Notes: generated from the letters alone by a model not told the origin. A stretch of 64,000 nt of DNA from Bradyrhizobium sp. 170 (GCF_023101085.1 NZ_CP064703.1:3658001-3722000); one strand, 5' to 3'. Shown: positions 37,014 to 46,410, counted from the stretch's first letter. Numbers and translations: made by a program.

Positions 37014-38447
37014 ATGTCCAGAATCGTTATGGCGGCCGTCACACCGCTCGTACTTCTTGGTGCACTCTGCGCAGCGATATTGGTCGGGAATCCAAGCTGG
37101 CGCCCAGCCGTTCTGCCGTTCGCCTTCTCTCCTAAGCCCGTTCATGCGACCGTGGAGAGCGAAGTATTCGGGTCTCTCCAGGTCGAAAGCCCGGGCAGCC
37201 CACCTAAGGCGCTCGTATTCGTCGCCGCGGGTCCTGATGACGCGGTTGAGCGCAACGCGTATGCCGAGGCGCTCGTCAATGCCGGTGCCGTCGCCGTCAC
37301 GATCGACTTGAAAGAAGTTCGTGCCCGGCTTGCGGCCGCGCCGCACGAGGACTCGTGCCACTATGTCTCCGACAATCTTAAGGACGCCGCTCAAGCAGTC
37401 CAGCGCAAGCTCGGTCTCAAAGCGTATCTATTCCCGGTCGTCGCGGGGATCGGGGAGGGGGCGCCGTTTGCATTCATTGCGCTCGCGCAGGCGCCCGACA
37501 ATACATTGGCGGGGGCCGTAAGCCTGGGCTTCGACACGCGACTGCGTGCCGATCGGCCCTATTGCCCCGGTCCGAACATGAAAGCCATCGGCGACGGAAC
37601 CTATCAATTCGACAATGTAACACCGCTTCCAGGCGCGTGGCGGGTCATTGCCTCACCAATAGAGCAGGAACGTATCGATGCTTTTCAGCATCCGTTCGAC
37701 GATGCCCAAGTCGTCGTCGCTTCATCCGACGAGCGGGAGGCAGCCTTCGTAGCGGCGGCGCTCGAGATCGGCTCACGCGGCTCGCATGGCGTCGACGATC
37801 TTCCGGTTTCCGTGATCCGCCCGAAGAGGGAGGCGCGCGCACTGGCGGTAATCCTCTCGGGCGACGGAGGCTGGCGCGACATCGATAAATCGATCGGCGA
37901 ATGGCTTGCCGGTCGTGGCGTCGCCGTGGTCGGCATCGACTCGCTGCGATATTTCTGGTCTGAGCGGGATCCCAAGCAGATCGCCGCCGACGTTGAGGCA
38001 ATCCTTGCGCACTATGGTCGGGAGTTTGGGACCACCCGCTATGCTTTGGTCGGTTACTCGTTCGGTGCCGACGTCCTGCCGTTTGTCTGGCCCAACCTCA
38101 ACAATTTAGTCAGGGACCGAGTGGTATTGATGTCCCTCCTCGGGCTCAGCACCACGGCCGATTTCGAGATCACCATCGGAGGATTCCTCGGAGGCGCCTC
38201 TGCGAAAGATCGGCCGATCGCGCCTGCGCTGGACGGCCTCCCCCTTGCGAAGACACAATGCTTCTACGGTAGCGATGAGGTTGCCGACCGGGAAACCTCT
38301 TGCACTGCTCCCGAGATGAAAGGTGCCGAGCTGATCGAAAGGCCGGGCGGTCATCACTTCGACGGCAACTACGACGCGCTCGCGGCCAGAATCCTCGAGC
38401 GCCTGACTGGGTCGGGACATGACGCTCATTGGCATTGCTGTGGCTAA
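37014..38447 (+). CDS. acvB: AcvB/VirJ-family aminoacyl-phosphatidylglycerol hydrolase
   Basis: A 477-residue exported protein with a signal peptide (VMAAVTPLVLLGALCAAILV). The C-terminal half is a VirJ-type alpha/beta hydrolase: LSGDGGWRDIDKSIGEWLAG, nucleophile serine in VGYSFGADV, late His in RPGGHHFDG. In Agrobacterium and Rhizobium acvB (atvA) follows lpiA, and AcvB is a periplasmic hydrolase of the lipids that LpiA makes, giving acid tolerance. The ten-base gap to mprF shows the same operon. With mprF frameshifted, the hydrolase may have no locally made substrate. Confidence 0.9.
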   Translation: MSRIVMAAVTPLVLLGALCAAILVGNPSWRPAVLPFAFSPKPVHATVESEVFGSLQVESPGSPPKALVFVAAGPDDAVERNAYAEALVNAGAVAVTIDLKEVRARLAAAPHEDSCHYVSDNLKDAAQAVQRKLGLKAYLFPVVAGIGEGAPFAFIALAQAPDNTLAGAVSLGFDTRLRADRPYCPGPNMKAIGDGTYQFDNVTPLPGAWRVIASPIEQERIDAFQHPFDDAQVVVASSDEREAAFVAAALEIGSRGSHGVDDLPVSVIRPKREARALAVILSGDGGWRDIDKSIGEWLAGRGVAVVGIDSLRYFWSERDPKQIAADVEAILAHYGREFGTTRYALVGYSFGADVLPFVWPNLNNLVRDRVVLMSLLGLSTTADFEITIGGFLGGASAKDRPIAPALDGLPLAKTQCFYGSDEVADRETSCTAPEMKGAELIERPGGHHFDGNYDALAARILERLTGSGHDAHWHCCG

Positions 38448-38680
38448 GACGCTCTGCAACGGCTCGTAGGTAAAGTGCGCCATCCCTGGCTTGGCAATCC
38501 GCGCCGCTTGACCATGCATTTTGCGACACTTGAGGTTCGCGGGCGGTGCATGTTTGGACTGCTCAGAAAACTGACGCGAATTCATTCGAGCCCAGGTACT
38601 TCGTGAAGCGATCAGAAAGGAACTGGCGCGAACGCATTACAAGTTCTGCGAGAGAATGTTGGAATACCGTTTCTCTCTCT

Positions 38681-38774
38681 CCGCCATCGACCTGGGCAGT
38701 CTGCTCTCGAACTCGGTCGACCAGCCCCAAAATCCCCAACAAACTGAGACCTTCTGGGGGACTGACCGTACTAG
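38681..38774 (+). repeat. Third copy of the 241-bp repeat (partial)
   Basis: From CCGCCATCGACCTGGGCAGT to a CTAG about 94 bases on, this matches the first part of both tandem units at 45111-45591, in the same orientation. The T-arm-like TTCGAATCC is not preserved here. Confidence 0.75.
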
Positions 38775-38800
38775 GGCTCGAACACTCTGGGCCTACAAAC

Positions 38801-39040
38801 ATGTCCAAGGCGGAAGCGGTACCGATCTGCATGTCGACATGGGTATGCGGTGGCGCCCACCTCTGGATCCGGGCTTCGCTCGATCCCGAAGCTGCCGGCA
38901 TCGAGATTTTGCCGATTCGAATGCCCGAGGATTGGATTTCAATCATGCCAACGTTGAACGGGGCGGCATCCGGCCTCCGCTGGTTGGAGGGCCAACTTGT
39001 TCCACCGGACGAGTCCGGGCCGGTCCAAATCGGGGTATGA
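38801..39040 (+). CDS. Small hypothetical protein, doubtful
   Basis: A 79-residue frame starting MSKAEAVPICMSTWVCGGAH and ending PDESGPVQIGV. No clear ribosome site, no known family. It lies just after a repeat fragment and converges on the ABC transporter operon. It may be a real small gene or a piece of an older one. Confidence 0.3.
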   Translation: MSKAEAVPICMSTWVCGGAHLWIRASLDPEAAGIEILPIRMPEDWISIMPTLNGAASGLRWLEGQLVPPDESGPVQIGV

Positions 39041-39094
39041 AAAATCGACGGGCCGGATAGAGGCGCCGCACTCCATTAGAAGGGTTCAATCCGA

Positions 39095-40081
39095 CTATTC
39101 TGGAGCGACCTCGGCGATCACTTCGGACGTGTCGCGCCAACGTAAACAGGCTGCGCCGTGTTCAGGACCAACCGCAGCCATTGGCGGTATATCGTCGAGG
39201 CAGCGATCCAACCTGATCGGACAGCGGCTGTAGAACGGGCATTCCCGGCGGGGATTTATCGCGCTCGGAATCTCACCGACGACCAGACTGCGCTGCAACC
39301 GACGGGTCGGGTCAGGCGACAAGACGGCTGACATCAGGGCGCGCGTGTACGGGTGGCGCGGGTCTGCCATTATGGCCGCCGTCGGAGCTTGCTCCACGAT
39401 GTGGCCGAGATACATGACTGCAACGCGGTGGCTCATACGTTCCACCGCCATGATGTCGTGCGAAATGAACAGGTACGCCACCGACATGCTGCTTTGAAGC
39501 GAGCGCAGCAGACCCAAGATTTCCTCACGGACGGTGGGGTCGAGGGTCGAGGTCGGTTCGTCAAGTACGACAAGCTTCGGGCTGGTGATCAGCGCCCGCG
39601 CAATACCAACTCGTTGCTGTTCGCTTGCCGTCAATTCGATCGGAAAACGATCCAGGTATTGCGGCCCGAGACCCACTCGCTTCAGCATCTCGGTTATCAT
39701 GCCGAGCCAGGCGTGGGCCGGTGCATCGCGCTGCAGGGCGAGCGGCTCCTCGACGGTCTGCCGCACCGTCCGGCGCGGGTTCAAGGAGGCGAAAGGATCT
39801 TGGAACACCATCTGCAAGCGCGACCGCAACGGCTTGAGTTCCCGTTTCGTGAGTCGCGTGATGTCGGAGCCCTCGAAGCGAATACGCCCGCTCGTTGGCT
39901 CAACCAGGCGGAGCAGACACCGGCCGACCGTCGTCTTGCCCGATCCGCTTTCCCCGACGAGCCCGAGAGTCTCTCCTCGTCCGATCTCAAAGCTGATCCC
40001 ATTGATAGCACCGACATAGTTTTGGCCCTTGAGATAGAAGCGCTTGACCAGCCCTTCGACTGCCATCAGGGGATCTGTCAT
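39095..40081 (-). CDS. Peptide/opine ABC transporter ATPase (DppF/OppF type)
   Basis: A 328-residue ATPase: Walker A GLVGESGSGKTTVGR near residue 40, Q-loop MVFQDPFASLNPRRTV, a degenerate signature (LTASEQQRVGIARAL in place of LSGGQ), Walker B KLVVLDEPTSTLD, and the C-terminal oligopeptide-type extension with four cysteines (ECPFYSRCPIRLDRC, GAACL), which in relatives can bind an iron-sulfur cluster. The altered signature is odd and may lower activity. It is the last gene of the operon and overlaps the fused permease-ATPase by ATGA. Confidence 0.92.
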   Translation of the reverse strand: MTDPLMAVEGLVKRFYLKGQNYVGAINGISFEIGRGETLGLVGESGSGKTTVGRCLLRLVEPTSGRIRFEGSDITRLTKRELKPLRSRLQMVFQDPFASLNPRRTVRQTVEEPLALQRDAPAHAWLGMITEMLKRVGLGPQYLDRFPIELTASEQQRVGIARALITSPKLVVLDEPTSTLDPTVREEILGLLRSLQSSMSVAYLFISHDIMAVERMSHRVAVMYLGHIVEQAPTAAIMADPRHPYTRALMSAVLSPDPTRRLQRSLVVGEIPSAINPRRECPFYSRCPIRLDRCLDDIPPMAAVGPEHGAACLRWRDTSEVIAEVAPE

Positions 40082-41904
40082 GGGACGATCTTCGAGGATG
40101 TGTTGGTTGTCGCGGCAGCGCTGACGGCGCGCAAGTCGGCAGCCGCAATCAGTCTACGAGTAACGGCGTGGCGAGGGGCCAACAGCACATCTCGAACGGA
40201 CCCCATTTCGACTATCAGACCTTCATCCAGAACCGCAACGCGGTGGCAATAATGGGCGACGATTCCGAGTTCGCGAGTCGCCAGGACCTGGGCGGCGCCA
40301 CTTTGGTGACAAAGCTCCATCATCAGGTCGAGCACCTGTCGTTGCACGGTCACATCGAGGCCAGCCGTCGGCTCGTCGGCGATGATTAGCGGCGGCCGAT
40401 GCACCAGTGCGATAGCAAGGCAGACGCGCTGCGCCATGCCGCCGCTCAACTCGTGCGGATACGCCGCGAGCCAGTGCTCCGCGTCGCCGATCCCGATCGC
40501 GCCCAACATCCTCGCGGCGCGCGCATGTGCTTGACGGCGGGAACACCGATTGTGGGCTCGAATATGCGCCACCATGAGATCGCCAACTCGCACCAGCGGA
40601 TTGAGCTGGCTCTTGGCGTTGGGGAGCAGAGGCAGGATCTCGTAGCCGCGAATGGCGCGCAGTGCCTTTTCATCGAGTTCGGCCAGATCCTTGCCGCGGA
40701 AAAAGACATGGCCCGCACGCCGCTGCAGACCGTGGCCGAGCAGCCTAAGGATTGCGCGAACGAGGATGGACTTACCGGAACCGGGGAGGCCGACTACGCC
40801 GAGAATCTCGCCGGGCATGAGATCAAAGCTCACGCCGTCGAGGATGGGAGGGCGACCAGAGGCCTCGATAGCGAGCCCACGGACCGAGAGTATCGCGGCC
40901 TGTGCGAAAGGTGCGGCGGGTTCGGCCTGCGCCGCAGGCGCGATGCGGGCGTTCGATAAGAGACGACGCAAGGGCACGGCTCTTTGCCCCGGCTCCATCA
41001 GCTTGCCTACAATGTCGCCCATGGCAGCAAATGTGAAGACGATTAGGCCCAACAAGATACCCGGAAACATCGCCACCCACCACTGTCCGGTGATCATGAA
41101 CTTGGCGCCGCTCGCGATCATCGCTCCGAGTTCAGGCGTAGGCGGGCTAACGCCGGCACCTACGAAACTCAGTCCGGCGGTCAATAGCACGGCAAAGCCT
41201 ATCGTTACCGACACCTGAACTAGGACTGTCGGCCAAGCGTTCGGAAGCAGATGCTTAAAACCGACGCCGAGTTCGGAGTTGCCGAGAGCCACCGCAGCCT
41301 CGGCATAAAGATGCTCGCGCAGGGAAAGTATTTCAGATCGCACCAGACGCAGGAACACCGGAAAATTAACGAAAGCGACTGCAAAAACCACGTTAACCGG
41401 TCCGGTGCCGTGAATCGCCACCAGCACCATAGCCAAAATGAAGACCGGGAACGCCTGAATGACGTCGAGAAGACGCAGTGTCCCCTCCGATATCCATCGC
41501 ATCGCTCGCCGATCTGCTCCCTCGAAATAGCCAGCGACAACGCCAAGCGGCGCGCCGATCGCAACCGAGAGGGTGGTGGCAATGACGGCAATGAGTACGT
41601 CAGTGCGAGGAGCTGCGATGAGCCGGGACAGGACATCGATGCCGTTTTCGTCTGTCCCGAAAGGATGCGCGCCATTCGGAGACATCAGCCGCTGCAGCGG
41701 ATCAGCAACCGTCGGCGGGTAGGGCGCAATAAACGGGCCGATGGCTGTTATGATCAAAATAAGAACAAAGATGACCAAAACCGCCCTGTCGAAGCGGCTG
41801 AGGCGCGACCACAATCCGATAACGCTCCGCTGCGCCGAATGCCTTGCTACGCTTGCAGACGAATGCTGCCGGCGCCCGTCCTCATCAACCTTACGCGCGC
41901 TCAA
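40078..41904 (-). CDS. Fused ABC transporter permease (DppC) and ATPase (DppD)
   Basis: About 608 residues from the TTG at 41902-41904, which overlaps the stop of the preceding permease as TTGA; no ATG is available. The N-terminal half is a DppC-type permease with six helices and the HPFGTDENGIDVLSRLI and EAAVALGNSELGVGFKHLLP motifs. The C-terminal half is an ATPase with Walker A VVGLPGSGKSILVR, signature PHELSGGMAQRVCLAIAL and Walker B PLIIADEPTAGLD. Such a DppCD fusion occurs in some rhizobial uptake systems. The H-loop His is replaced (VLATRELGIVAHYC for the usual ISHDL), which is unusual. Confidence 0.88.
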   Translation of the reverse strand: MSARKVDEDGRRQHSSASVARHSAQRSVIGLWSRLSRFDRAVLVIFVLILIITAIGPFIAPYPPTVADPLQRLMSPNGAHPFGTDENGIDVLSRLIAAPRTDVLIAVIATTLSVAIGAPLGVVAGYFEGADRRAMRWISEGTLRLLDVIQAFPVFILAMVLVAIHGTGPVNVVFAVAFVNFPVFLRLVRSEILSLREHLYAEAAVALGNSELGVGFKHLLPNAWPTVLVQVSVTIGFAVLLTAGLSFVGAGVSPPTPELGAMIASGAKFMITGQWWVAMFPGILLGLIVFTFAAMGDIVGKLMEPGQRAVPLRRLLSNARIAPAAQAEPAAPFAQAAILSVRGLAIEASGRPPILDGVSFDLMPGEILGVVGLPGSGKSILVRAILRLLGHGLQRRAGHVFFRGKDLAELDEKALRAIRGYEILPLLPNAKSQLNPLVRVGDLMVAHIRAHNRCSRRQAHARAARMLGAIGIGDAEHWLAAYPHELSGGMAQRVCLAIALVHRPPLIIADEPTAGLDVTVQRQVLDLMMELCHQSGAAQVLATRELGIVAHYCHRVAVLDEGLIVEMGSVRDVLLAPRHAVTRRLIAAADLRAVSAAATTNTSSKIVP

Positions 41905-42932
41905 GAGGCCCTCGCCGAGATACGCGGATCGACCATGAACTGGAGGAGGTCGACAATCAGATTCACCATCATCGTGAAGACCGCTGCGACCAGCACGAAG
42001 CCCTGTATCGGCGCATAGTCTGCAGTCGTGATCGACTGCACAGCATACCGGCCGATCCCGTTTAGATTGAAAACTGTTTCGATCAGAACTGCGCCGCCGA
42101 GCAGATATCCGGTAACAACTCCTGTGACAACAACTGCCGGCGGCGCCGCATTGCGCATCGCCCATAGCAGGACCGTGCGTCGCGGCAGGCCCAGGCCCTC
42201 GGCATAGATCGTGTAGTCGCTGCGAAGCGACGCTTCCATGCTCGCTCTCACCATCTTAAAGATCGGGCCGCCATAGACGAAAGCAAGCGTGACGGCCGGT
42301 AGTGCGAGATGGGACAAAGCGGACTCAAAGGTGTCGAAATTCCCCGCGAGCAGTGCATCTACGACGTAAAAGCCCGTAACCCGCGCGGGCGGAAGATCGA
42401 GGATGGCGAGCCTGCCCTCCGGACCAGGCGCCCACCCCAGCACGCTGAAGAAGACGAAGATGAGTACCAGGCCGAGCCAGAAATCTGGCAAAGCTCCAGC
42501 GAGCACGCCGTAGCCGAAACTGATGCGCCGCGTCGCGCGCGCCAGCCAACCGCGGGATGGACTCGCCGAGAGAACGGCGATCGGCACCATAATCACCAGC
42601 ACGATGAGCATTCCGGCAGTGATGAGCTCAAGCGTCGCTGGCGCGCGGACGAGAAGATCTTGAGCAACCGAACTTGAATTGACCCAGGACCTGCCCAAGT
42701 CACCCTGAAGAAGACGCTGGAGGTAGGCGATGTATTGCTGCGGCAGTGGCTCGTCAAGGCGGAGCTGGTGGCGAAGCAGCTCTACTCCCTCCTCTGGGGC
42801 AAGAGGGCCCAATTCTAGGCGGGCAGGATCGCCCGGCAGCATGCGCACGAGAGTGAACGTAACGATCGAGATCAGGAACAGTTGCGGGACCAGAACCAAC
42901 AGGCGTCGGCCGATGTACTTGAGGGTCCGCAT
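41901..42932 (-). CDS. ABC transporter permease (DppB type)
   Basis: A 343-residue inner-membrane permease with the DppB N-terminal signature KYIGRRLLVLVPQLFLISIV and TFTLVRMLPGDPAR, six helices, and the EAA-like ASLRSDYTIYAEGLGLPRRT loop that contacts the ATPase. It stands between the binding protein gene (63-base gap) and the fused permease-ATPase (4-base overlap), forming the second half of the transmembrane channel. Confidence 0.95.
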   Translation of the reverse strand: MRTLKYIGRRLLVLVPQLFLISIVTFTLVRMLPGDPARLELGPLAPEEGVELLRHQLRLDEPLPQQYIAYLQRLLQGDLGRSWVNSSSVAQDLLVRAPATLELITAGMLIVLVIMVPIAVLSASPSRGWLARATRRISFGYGVLAGALPDFWLGLVLIFVFFSVLGWAPGPEGRLAILDLPPARVTGFYVVDALLAGNFDTFESALSHLALPAVTLAFVYGGPIFKMVRASMEASLRSDYTIYAEGLGLPRRTVLLWAMRNAAPPAVVVTGVVTGYLLGGAVLIETVFNLNGIGRYAVQSITTADYAPIQGFVLVAAVFTMMVNLIVDLLQFMVDPRISARAS

Positions 42933-42995
42933 GATTCTAAACCTGCACTTTGACCCGTCCTGCCTCAGGCGCTTGCCCGGATACGATGCAGCGTC

Positions 42996-44624
42996 TTACT
43001 TGGCGAAGGACATTTCGTTGACTTTATAGTGCTGGGTGGTGAACCACTTCCAGCCCGAGAGGTTGGCGCTCATAGCGTTGACATACGACGGTTCTGCGAT
43101 CCAACCCAGTGTTGCTGCTTCGTGGATGCGTTCTTCGGCGGGGCGGTGGAAGGGGTTGCGCTGGGCGGAATCGACGATCGAGGCGCCTTCTTCGAGCAAG
43201 CGGTCGACCTCCTTGTCGCTGTAATTTTGGTAATTGACAGCATTGCCTGTCAGATAAAGCAGCCTGAGCGAGTAGTTGGGGTCCGGCTGGATCGGGTAGT
43301 CGATCCAGAGTGCAAAATCGGCTTTCTTTGACTGAACCAAGTCAGAATGAGCCGATACGGGCTGCTTGCGCAGATCGATGTTTATACCGACCTGAGATAG
43401 CGTCGACTTCAAAAGCACGGCTATGTTCTCTTGCACCGGATCGCCGGCGCTGTAGGTCAGTGTGGTCCGGAAGCCGTTGGCATAGCCTGCCTCGGCAAGC
43501 AGGCGCTTGGCTTTAGCCACATCATACGTGTAATTGTTGAATTCCACATAGCCGGGATAGACGCTGGGCATTACGCCTTCCCAGGTGACGGCCAGCCCGC
43601 GATAGATATCTTTGACGATCTGGTCGCGCGCGAGCAGATGATTGATGGCTTGGCGAACCTGCACCTTGTCAAACGGCGCCTTATTGTTGTTCATCACCAG
43701 ATAGATCGACTGGTTGCCGCGAACCGCGGCCACGCGCACGTTGGATGCCGCTGCAAGGCTGACCGCCTCGTCGGGCGAAACGCCTTCGATCAGATCAACC
43801 TTGCCCTCCTTGAGAAGTGCCAGCCGGCTCGCCGATTCCGGAACGACCTGATAGATGATGCGCTTGATCTTCGGTGGACCCTGCCAATAGTTCGGGTTGG
43901 CATCCATGACCACGCGATTGCCCGCTTCCCAGCTGCGGATCACATAGGGTCCAAAGGCAACAAGGCTCGTCGAAGCCCATTTGGTAGCCCACGGGTCGTC
44001 AGGCGTCGAATGCTTCTTCGCTTCCGTGCTGTCGTACCAATACCAGTAGAGGTTGGTGAGAATCTTGCAAATTAGCGGCATCGGCTTGTCGGAGCTGATC
44101 CGCACAGTGTGGTCGTCGATTTCCTGCCACTGTTTTGGGTCGGGCGCGTTCGCAGCATTCTGCATAAACGTCCCAATCGCCTTGAGTTCATGCGCGCGCT
44201 CAACCCTCCACAGCACGTCCTTGGCCGTGAATTCATTCCCCACCGCCGATTTCACCCCTTTGCGCAGATGATAAACGGCGGTCTTGCTGTCCGCACTCAA
44301 ATCGCAGTTCTCAACAATGCCCGGAACCATTTGCTGCGCCCGGAAGTCTGGATAGGTGAACCCTGGAATCTTGGTCGGGTCTGCCCCTGTGGTCGGCGCA
44401 TACGGATAGGTGGTTGGTTTCCATTCTGCGCCCGGTTCAATAACCTGTGCCGCCATCGTCCACGTTTGGGGACCCGATTGGCGGTCAACATCCACGCCTT
44501 GTGGTGTTCCCGGTACTGCGATGATGATGGTGTCTTTGGTTTGGGCCAGACACCCGCCGCTGACCAAGGCCAACATTCCGCACCCGCCACCCACTGCCCA
44601 GATCACGGGATGTTTCCGCATCAT
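42996..44624 (-). CDS. ABC transporter substrate-binding protein (SBP family 5)
   Basis: A 542-residue periplasmic binding protein, first gene of the four-gene operon. A signal peptide ends in a lipobox-like SGGC near residue 25, so membrane anchoring is likely. Family 5 features: LRKGVKSAVGNEFTAKDVLW, FGPYVIRSWEAGNRVVMDAN, NYWQGPPKIKRIIYQVVPES and FDKVQVRQAINHLLARDQIV. The family takes di- and oligopeptides, nickel, glutathione or opines; the substrate cannot be read here. The start is one of two tandem ATGs (44624 or 44621) after GGGAAG. Confidence 0.93.
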   Translation of the reverse strand: MMRKHPVIWAVGGGCGMLALVSGGCLAQTKDTIIIAVPGTPQGVDVDRQSGPQTWTMAAQVIEPGAEWKPTTYPYAPTTGADPTKIPGFTYPDFRAQQMVPGIVENCDLSADSKTAVYHLRKGVKSAVGNEFTAKDVLWRVERAHELKAIGTFMQNAANAPDPKQWQEIDDHTVRISSDKPMPLICKILTNLYWYWYDSTEAKKHSTPDDPWATKWASTSLVAFGPYVIRSWEAGNRVVMDANPNYWQGPPKIKRIIYQVVPESASRLALLKEGKVDLIEGVSPDEAVSLAAASNVRVAAVRGNQSIYLVMNNNKAPFDKVQVRQAINHLLARDQIVKDIYRGLAVTWEGVMPSVYPGYVEFNNYTYDVAKAKRLLAEAGYANGFRTTLTYSAGDPVQENIAVLLKSTLSQVGINIDLRKQPVSAHSDLVQSKKADFALWIDYPIQPDPNYSLRLLYLTGNAVNYQNYSDKEVDRLLEEGASIVDSAQRNPFHRPAEERIHEAATLGWIAEPSYVNAMSANLSGWKWFTTQHYKVNEMSFAK

Positions 44625-44771
44625 TTCTTCCCTGTTGCCTCAAAATAATCTTCTGAGACTTAGGGGGCCGATCGTAGGCAGCCTGTCCGCAAATTTATCC
44701 CTTATCGACCTTCCCCAATCCGTCTGCCTAAGCCCATCCTTTGACGTGCGCTGCGTAGAAGCTTACTTTCA
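44625..44771. other. Upstream region of the ABC operon
   Basis: Probably holds the promoter; no operator recognised. Confidence 0.3.
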
Positions 44772-44980
44772 TCTCAACGGCCTTGTCGAGCGTCGCCGCG
44801 TCGAACCATTGCAGATCATCGGAGTGTTCGGACGCGCGAATAGGTAGATGGAGCGCCGGAAGACCAGCTGGAACCAATTCTGAGCGTCTTGCGGTGGAAG
44901 ATCCGGAACCGGCTGCGGGCCGATTATGAGTTTTCAATTCGGAGAGGAGGTCGACAATGAGCGACCCGTTCGGGTCCAGG
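44772..44980 (-). pseudogene. Fragment of a second large ATPase/histidine kinase
   Basis: About 210 bases align, base for base in stretches, with 28450-28700 of the large kinase gene in the same orientation. They cover the Walker B region (DDLQWFDAATLD here, [12 protein letters not shown] there) and the preceding segment with GSLIVDLLSE and LPPQDAQ-like codons. Frameshifts and divergence show that it is an old remnant of a paralogue, not a recent copy. Confidence 0.7.
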
Positions 44981-45110
44981 CAAAGTCTACATTTTCATCT
45001 TGGCCTAGGAATGCAATGTTCTTAGTTCGTTCTAATCGAGTCTGCGCTGCAAGTCTACATTGATTACCAAACTTGCCGCGAGGAAGCAGTTGGTTGAACC
45101 ATACCGCGAG
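44981..45110. other. Short spacer
   Basis: AAGTCTACATT occurs twice (about 44982 and 45051) as a small direct repeat; nothing else is seen. Confidence 0.35.
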
Positions 45111-45591
45111 TTCGAATCCTCTCGCTCCGCCATCGACCAGGGCAGTCTGCTGCGAGCTCGGTCGACCAGCCCCAAAATCCCAAACAAACTGAGACCTTCT
45201 GGGTGACGGACCGTCCTAGAGATTGCCGAAGAGACGGCAATTTGTGGCTGGAGACGACATTTTTCTCCAAAGCTTCGTACTTCGTCATTTTAGTACAGTC
45301 CTGAAAACCAAGGGGGCGAGCGCAATAACTTGCGCTGCAGTTTGCTCAGGGTTCGAATCCTTCTCTGACCGCCATTGACCTGGGCAGTTTGCTGTCGGGC
45401 TCGGTCGACCAGCACCCAAAATCTCCAACAAACTGAGACCTTCTGGGGTGACCGACCGTACTAGAGATTGTCGAAGAGACGGCAATTTGCGGTTGGAGAC
45501 GACATTTCTCCAAAGCTTCGTACTCCGTCATTTTAGTACAGTTCTAAAAACCAAAGGGCGAGCGCAATAACTTGCGCTGCAATTTGCTTAG
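45111..45591 (+). repeat. Two tandem 241-bp repeats with tRNA-3'-end-like starts
   Basis: Unit 1 spans 45111-45350 and unit 2 spans 45351-45591, period 241. Each begins with the T-loop sequence TTCGAATCC and reaches CCGCCA 15-16 bases after the loop, as at a tRNA 3' end; unit 2 has the exact spacing for a 5-bp T-stem, 7-bp acceptor, discriminator and CCA. No 5' tRNA half is present. Both continue through AACAAACTGAGACCTTCTGG and the 25-bp repeat to a GCGCAA-TAAC-TTGCGC hairpin. A third partial copy is at 38681-38774. They look like attachment-site scars. Confidence 0.75.
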
Positions 45592-45800
45592 CGGTGTTTG
45601 CTCGTCGCAGCGTGTCAGTGTGCGCCGGTGTCGCACGCTGACCCCACCCCAAGGGGGGAAGCCCGCCACCGAACTTGATCAAGCAAGAGTAACAGCCTCT
45701 CTAACTTTTAGCGGCCCCGACCAGGAATGTCCGCTATCGGCGGCGGGCTCGACTGGTCAGCGCAACACACTAATCCTCCAGCGAAGATGGAGTGTGGGCC
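45592..45800. other. Spacer between repeats and IS30-like remnant
   Basis: Nothing is coding. The sequence may contain the left end of the insertion element, but no terminal inverted repeat was matched. Confidence 0.3.
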
Positions 45801-46220
45801 ATGAAGCAGCGACGTCGCATTTATTACTCGGCGGCTCAGCGATCCGAAATCTGGGATCGCTCGCAGGCTGGCGAGCCGATGAGTTCAATCGGACGCCGAT
45901 TTGACCGGGAATTCTCTTCGGTCTTTTCGGTGATCTCGCCAAGCGGCGGCATTCGTCCGCCAGTTCGGTGACGAGCCAGGAAGGCGCTCAGCCTTACTGA
46001 ACGGGAGGAGATTTCCAGAGAGCTCGGCAGGCAATGTTCGTTGCGCTTGATTGCCCGCCAATTGGGACGATCAGAGGGCTCGTTCCGCGCCGAGGGTTGG
46101 GGGAGGACAGGCACCGAATATCGTCACAGTGCCGTAGGGGTGTGGAGTCGTCCAGCCTCAAGCAAAGGTAGACCGGCTTCGCTTCTCAAGCGCCGCAGAA
46201 ACGGCGGTTGGGGATCATCT
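45801..46220 (+). pseudogene. IS30-family transposase, N-terminal remnant
   Basis: ATG 45801 opens MKQRRRIYYSAAQRSEIWDR then QAGEPMSSIGRRFDREFSSV. After an in-frame TGA near 45969 the frame goes on with RARKALSLTEREEISRELGR and SLRLIARQLGRS. It then shifts; a later piece resembles the SREVSRNGG region. This is the DNA-binding N-terminus of an IS30-type transposase; the DDE catalytic domain is missing. Confidence 0.75.
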
Positions 46221-46410
46221 CCGGACGCAACATGCTCGCCTGTCCGTGAGCACCGCCGTCACGGAGGGCTCTTCATTGCCGTCCTGGTCATCTGGAGGGA
46301 GCAGTCGAGATCGGAGAGAGAGATCGCCATCGCTTCCTGATGAGGTCCGCCTTGCGCAACAGCGCCACGCGGCCGTGGGGCCGCGCACGGCGCTGTACCG
46401 CGCGGTCGAG

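Noticed and set aside
45064..45531. Minus-strand open frames reading ...MAVREGFEP and ...WRSERIRTRG
   Set aside because: These are translations antisense to tRNA-3'-end-like sequence, a classic source of spurious annotated proteins.
45532..45548. TTTAG-TACAGTT-CTAAA, resembling an Irr iron-control box
   Set aside because: It matches only the outer arms, lies inside the second 241-bp repeat with no gene to control, and is corrupted in the first unit.
38681..45591. A functional tRNA gene near the repeats
   Set aside because: Only 3'-end-like sequence is present; no D-arm, anticodon arm or 5' acceptor strand can be paired with it.
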